Assembly: GCA_943912835.1 (NCBI GenBank)
Contig: CALTVJ010000018.1
Coordinates: 1-26,271 of the forward strand
From: an uncultured Porphyromonas sp.
GTDB taxonomy: Bacteria > Bacteroidota > Bacteroidia > Bacteroidales > Porphyromonadaceae
DNA: 26,271 bases
Reading direction: 5' to 3'
Shown: piece after piece, positions 23,348 to 26,271 of the stretch
Layout of the letters: each line of letters starts with the position of its first letter
How positions within the stretch are numbered: position 1 is the first letter of the stretch
Program-made: the position numbers and the translations under genes
Notes under the pieces: model-generated
Seen by the model: the letters and a program-made list of their open reading frames with translations, nothing else
What the model was told of the DNA's origin: nothing
Databases searched by the model: none

Positions 23348-25969
23348 TTATAGACTTTTGCGTAATTGCTCAAGACTCTGCTCAATTGTAGCGATACGAC
23401 TCTCGGCATCGGCTTTTTTCTTTCGTTCCAAAGCGATGACCTGCTCAGGGGCTTTTGCAACAAAGCTCTCATTGCTCAATTTCTTCTCGACAGATGCCAA
23501 GAATTTTTGTTGGTAAGCGAGGTCTGCTTCCAGTTTACTGATTTCTTCTTCTGCATTGATTAAACCAGCCATAGGGACAGCAAACTCATCTGTACCAAGC
23601 ACAAACGTAATAGCTCCTTCGCTTTTTTGCTCTGTACGACTAATACCAGACAAGCCTGCGAGCTTTATCAATACGGCATCAAGTCTAGCATCATAAGAAG
23701 GATTCACTTCTAGAGCTAATTCCTCTCTCGGAGAAAGCCCCTTGCTTGTACGTATATTACGTATCGAAGAGATGAGTTCTTGACACTGAGCAAAGTTAAG
23801 CAACAGCTCTCGGTCTATCTGACTTGGCTCGGGCAGTTGTTGAGTCATCAAGCTCTCGCCCTCCTTACGAGCTTTGAGTGCTTGCCAAAGCTCCTCTGTA
23901 ATGAAGGGCATAAATGGATGCAGATAAGCAAGCAACTGCTCAAAGAAATCTTCGGTTGCGTCTAGTGTAGCCGTATCAATAGGCTCGCCATAGGCAGGCT
24001 TCACAAGCTCTAAATACCAAGCAGAGAAGTCATCACGGATAAGCTTATAAATTGCTGTCAGTGCTTCACTAATGCGATATTTGCTCATGAGGTCATCAAT
24101 CTCCAAGGCGACTTCGCTTAGTCTGCTTCTAAACCATTCGATTGCTAAACGTGATGCCTCAGTTTGTCCCAACTCTTGACTAACTTGCCACCCCTTAACG
24201 AGACGGAAAGCATTCCAAACCTTATTACAGAAGTTACGCCCTTGCTCACAAAGAGCTTCATCAAAGAGAATATCATTGCCCGCTGCTGCCGAAATCATCA
24301 TACCCATACGCACACCATCGGCTCCGAAACGGTCTATGAGCTCGAGAGGCTCTGGAGAGTTCCCCAAGCTTTTACTCATCTTACGTCCTAGCTTATCGCG
24401 TACGATACCAGTGAGGTAGACATTCTCAAAAGGCTTTTTATCCTTAAACTCATAGCCTGCGATAATCATACGAGCAACCCAGAAGAATAGAATATCTGGA
24501 CCCGTTACCAAATCGCTTGTCGGATAATAATAATCTAACTCTTTATTACTTTCACCTAAAACAGGAGCAAACACACTGATAGGCCAAAGCCAGCTCGAGA
24601 ACCAGGTATCAAGACAATCTTCGTCTTGTCTGAGGTCTTGCAATTGAAGACTTGAGTCTTCTTTTTGAGCCAATGCCAGAGCTTCCTCGGCTGATGCTGC
24701 CACCACGAAGCCACCTTGAGGCAAATAATAAGCTGGGATGCGATGTCCCCACCAAAGCTGACGACTAACGCACCAGTCTTTGACATTCTCCATCCAGTGG
24801 CGATAGGTATTCTTAAATTTCGCTGGGTGTAGCTTTACCTCATCACTCATCACAGCTTTGAGCGCAGGCTCTGCAAGCTCTGTCATTTTGAGGAACCACT
24901 GCATAGATAGTTTAGGCTCAATCACAGAGTCTGTACGCTCACTATGACCGACTTTGTTGGTATAGTCCTCTACACGCTCCATCAGTCCAGCCTCTGTAAG
25001 GTCTATCTCTATCTGGCGACGCACCTCAAATCTGTCCATACCTTGGTACTTGCCACCATGCTCATTGAGTGTCGCATCGTCGTTGAAAATATCAATACTA
25101 TCAAGTTGGTTCTTTTCCCCCAGCATATAGTCATTGACATCGTGCGCTGGTGTCACTTTGAGACAACCTGTACCAAACTCCAAGTCTACATACTCGTCCT
25201 CAATCACGGGGACACTACGCCCTACGAGTGGCACCACAAGGCGTTTACCGACTAAGTCTCGATAGCGTTCGTCTTTGGGATTGATGCACACGGCTGTATC
25301 CCCCATAATTGTCTCGGGACGAGTCGTTGCTACAACCACATAACGGTCTTCCCCCTCAACAAAATAACGCAGGTGATACAACTTACCTTGTTGCTCTTTA
25401 TAGATAACCTCTTCGTCACTAAGAGCCGTTTTGGCGGCAGGGTCCCAGTTTACGACACGTACACCACGATAAATCAAACCTTTGCGATAAAGGTCTACGA
25501 AAACATCCAGTACGCTTTGGCTACGCACCTCGTCCATCGTGAAAGCGGTACGTTCCCAATCACACGATGCTCCCAAACGTTTGAGTTGCTCCAAAATAAT
25601 GCCTCCATATTCCTTGGTCCAATCCCAAGCATGGCGCAAAAACTCCTCACGACTCAGATCACGCTTTTGTATCCCTTCTTTGGCAAGACGAGCTACAACC
25701 TTTGCCTCTGTCGCGATTGAGGCGTGGTCGGTACCAGGCACCCAACAAGCGTTATACCCCTTCATACGCGCACGACGCACCAATATATCCTGAATCGTAT
25801 TATTCAGCATGTGTCCCATATGCAACACCCCCGTTACGTTGGGAGGTGGAATCACTATGGTATAGGCTTGTCGTTCGTCTGGGTCGGAGTGGAAGAGTCT
25901 GTGCTTCATCCAATAGTCATACCACTTACTCTCCACCGCACTGGGGTTATATTTGGCTTCTAGCTCCAT
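23348..25969 (-). CDS. valS: Valyl-tRNA synthetase
   Basis: This class I synthetase charges tRNA-Val in the cytoplasm. From the ATG at 25969 it has 873 residues, the usual bacterial length. The HIGH motif is HMGH (50-53) in PPPNVTGVLHMGHML, and the KMSKS motif is at 530-534. The editing (CP1) domain shows VVVATTRPETIMGDTAV and GTGCLKVTPAHDVNDY. An anticodon-binding helical domain follows (LHPFMPFITEELW), and the C-terminal arm from about residue 810 is a coiled coil typical of ValRS. The frame is open to a TTG at 26002, but that codon lies inside the promoter. It is the first gene of a run with the small acidic gene and probably the M64 gene. Confidence 0.97.
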   Translation of the reverse strand: MELEAKYNPSAVESKWYDYWMKHRLFHSDPDERQAYTIVIPPPNVTGVLHMGHMLNNTIQDILVRRARMKGYNACWVPGTDHASIATEAKVVARLAKEGIQKRDLSREEFLRHAWDWTKEYGGIILEQLKRLGASCDWERTAFTMDEVRSQSVLDVFVDLYRKGLIYRGVRVVNWDPAAKTALSDEEVIYKEQQGKLYHLRYFVEGEDRYVVVATTRPETIMGDTAVCINPKDERYRDLVGKRLVVPLVGRSVPVIEDEYVDLEFGTGCLKVTPAHDVNDYMLGEKNQLDSIDIFNDDATLNEHGGKYQGMDRFEVRRQIEIDLTEAGLMERVEDYTNKVGHSERTDSVIEPKLSMQWFLKMTELAEPALKAVMSDEVKLHPAKFKNTYRHWMENVKDWCVSRQLWWGHRIPAYYLPQGGFVVAASAEEALALAQKEDSSLQLQDLRQDEDCLDTWFSSWLWPISVFAPVLGESNKELDYYYPTSDLVTGPDILFFWVARMIIAGYEFKDKKPFENVYLTGIVRDKLGRKMSKSLGNSPEPLELIDRFGADGVRMGMMISAAAGNDILFDEALCEQGRNFCNKVWNAFRLVKGWQVSQELGQTEASRLAIEWFRSRLSEVALEIDDLMSKYRISEALTAIYKLIRDDFSAWYLELVKPAYGEPIDTATLDATEDFFEQLLAYLHPFMPFITEELWQALKARKEGESLMTQQLPEPSQIDRELLLNFAQCQELISSIRNIRTSKGLSPREELALEVNPSYDARLDAVLIKLAGLSGISRTEQKSEGAITFVLGTDEFAVPMAGLINAEEEISKLEADLAYQQKFLASVEKKLSNESFVAKAPEQVIALERKKKADAESRIATIEQSLEQLRKSL

Positions 25970-25999
25970 CTGCTTTTTGATACAATTAAATAGTTTACA

Positions 26000-26031
26000 C
26001 AAAGATACTCATATTGCCTTGTATAGACAAT
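26000..26031 (-). promoter_or_regulatory. Promoter of valS
   Basis: On the minus strand an ATTG (26028-26031, one mismatch to TTTG) lies 20 bases upstream of an exact TATCTTTG (26000-26007). The box ends 30 bases before the valS ATG. Confidence 0.65.
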
Positions 26032-26079
26032 AAGACAAGTAAATACAATCTGTCATACACCCTCGGCATAACAAAAGAA

Positions 26080-26121
26080 GTCGTCCTACCGAAGCAACAA
26101 ACATCGCTTCGGTAGGACGAC
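26080..26121. repeat. Intact copy of the 40-bp inverted-repeat element (perfect hairpin)
   Basis: Arms GTCGTCCTACCGAAGC (26080-26095) and its exact complement (26106-26121) flank a ten-base loop. The degenerate copy at 14571-14610 shares 32 of 40 bases with 26081-26120. It lies about 80 bases upstream of the valS promoter, without a T-run. Confidence 0.7.
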
Positions 26122-26271
26122 CGCAGTCCTCTAACTGAGACCGTTGCACGGGTTACAAAATGACAAGTTTAGCTTGTCATTTTGTGAGACTTTGCAGAAT
26201 GCGGTAATCGCAAGGCATTGAGACTGAGGGTGCAGGGAGTTTACTCTTGTAAATGACCAAGCCCGAATGTC
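26122..26271. other. Right-edge non-coding stretch, possible mobile-element remnant
   Basis: No supported gene lies here. The stretch has the direct repeat GAGACCGTTGCA / GAGACTTTGCA around a hairpin. A minus-strand frame is open from the edge to a TAG at 26131 (47 codons) but has no recognisable motif. It could be the end of an insertion sequence continuing outside the window, or a dispersed non-coding repeat. Confidence 0.35.
26155..26185. repeat. Perfect 13-bp hairpin near right edge
   Basis: ACAAAATGACAAG (26155-26167) pairs with CTTGTCATTTTGT (26173-26185) around a five-base loop. It sits between two similar stretches, GAGACCGTTGCA and GAGACTTTGCA, which look like repeated element ends. 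Confidence 0.6.

Noticed and set aside
26131..26271. Partial minus-strand gene entering from the right edge (47 codons)
   Set aside because: It crosses a perfect hairpin and has no recognisable motif; more likely a repeat or element end, so it is not called as a gene.

Overview
The window looks like a chromosomal segment of a Bacteroidota (Bacteroidetes) bacterium, most likely a Porphyromonas or close relative. Evidence read directly: about seven genes are preceded by a TAnnTTTG element, usually TATCTTTG, which matches the Bacteroidetes sigma -7 box. No gene has an obvious Shine-Dalgarno sequence. Gene content also fits: a periplasmic sialidase, a large secreted-type beta-galactosidase, an M64 peptidase, a DUF4369/TlpA-type thioredoxin protein and a CbiJ-CbiD fusion. 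The genus is an inference from protein style and cannot be proved here.

Layout, left to right. (1) Positions 1-1431: terminator of an upstream gene, then purD with its own strong terminator. (2) 1432-1945: AT-rich non-coding stretch with a repeated TTAACTTAAAGT motif. (3) 1946-5485 (+): tight operon of a coiled-coil lipoprotein, a YjjG-type HAD hydrolase, recO and holB. (4) 5471-9654 (-): operon of an aminotransferase, a TsaC/YrdC-type t6A synthase, a CbiJ-CbiD cobalamin fusion and a GNAT acetyltransferase; its last gene overlaps the holB 3' end tail to tail. (5) 9655-9955: non-coding, holding four 22-bp tandem palindromes, the most unusual structure in the window. (6) 9956-14394 (-): sialidase, CDF zinc exporter and TlpA-like thioredoxin protein in one run. 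(7) 14734-21469 (+): C69 dipeptidase, GH2 beta-galactosidase and GH13 amylase-like enzyme, each with its own promoter and followed by a hairpin. (8) 21532-25969 (-): valS, a small acidic protein of unknown function, and a secreted M64 peptidase. (9) 26003-26271: non-coding hairpins and possible mobile-element debris.

How it works together. The accessory half (9956-22818) is enriched in exported enzymes that attack host glycoproteins and peptides: sialidase, beta-galactosidase, dipeptidase and a metallopeptidase. Sialidase and beta-galactosidase could act in sequence on sialylated galactosides, but they are not in one operon and no SusC/SusD pair is present, so this is not a classical polysaccharide utilisation locus. 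The rest is housekeeping: purine synthesis, recombination, replication, tRNA modification and tRNA charging.

I found no complete novel multi-gene system (no CRISPR array, phage, secretion or defence cluster). The best candidates for something undescribed are the 22-bp palindrome array, a terminator-like hairpin inside the HAD gene, an inverted-repeat element present in two copies, and the small unknown gene linked to valS.
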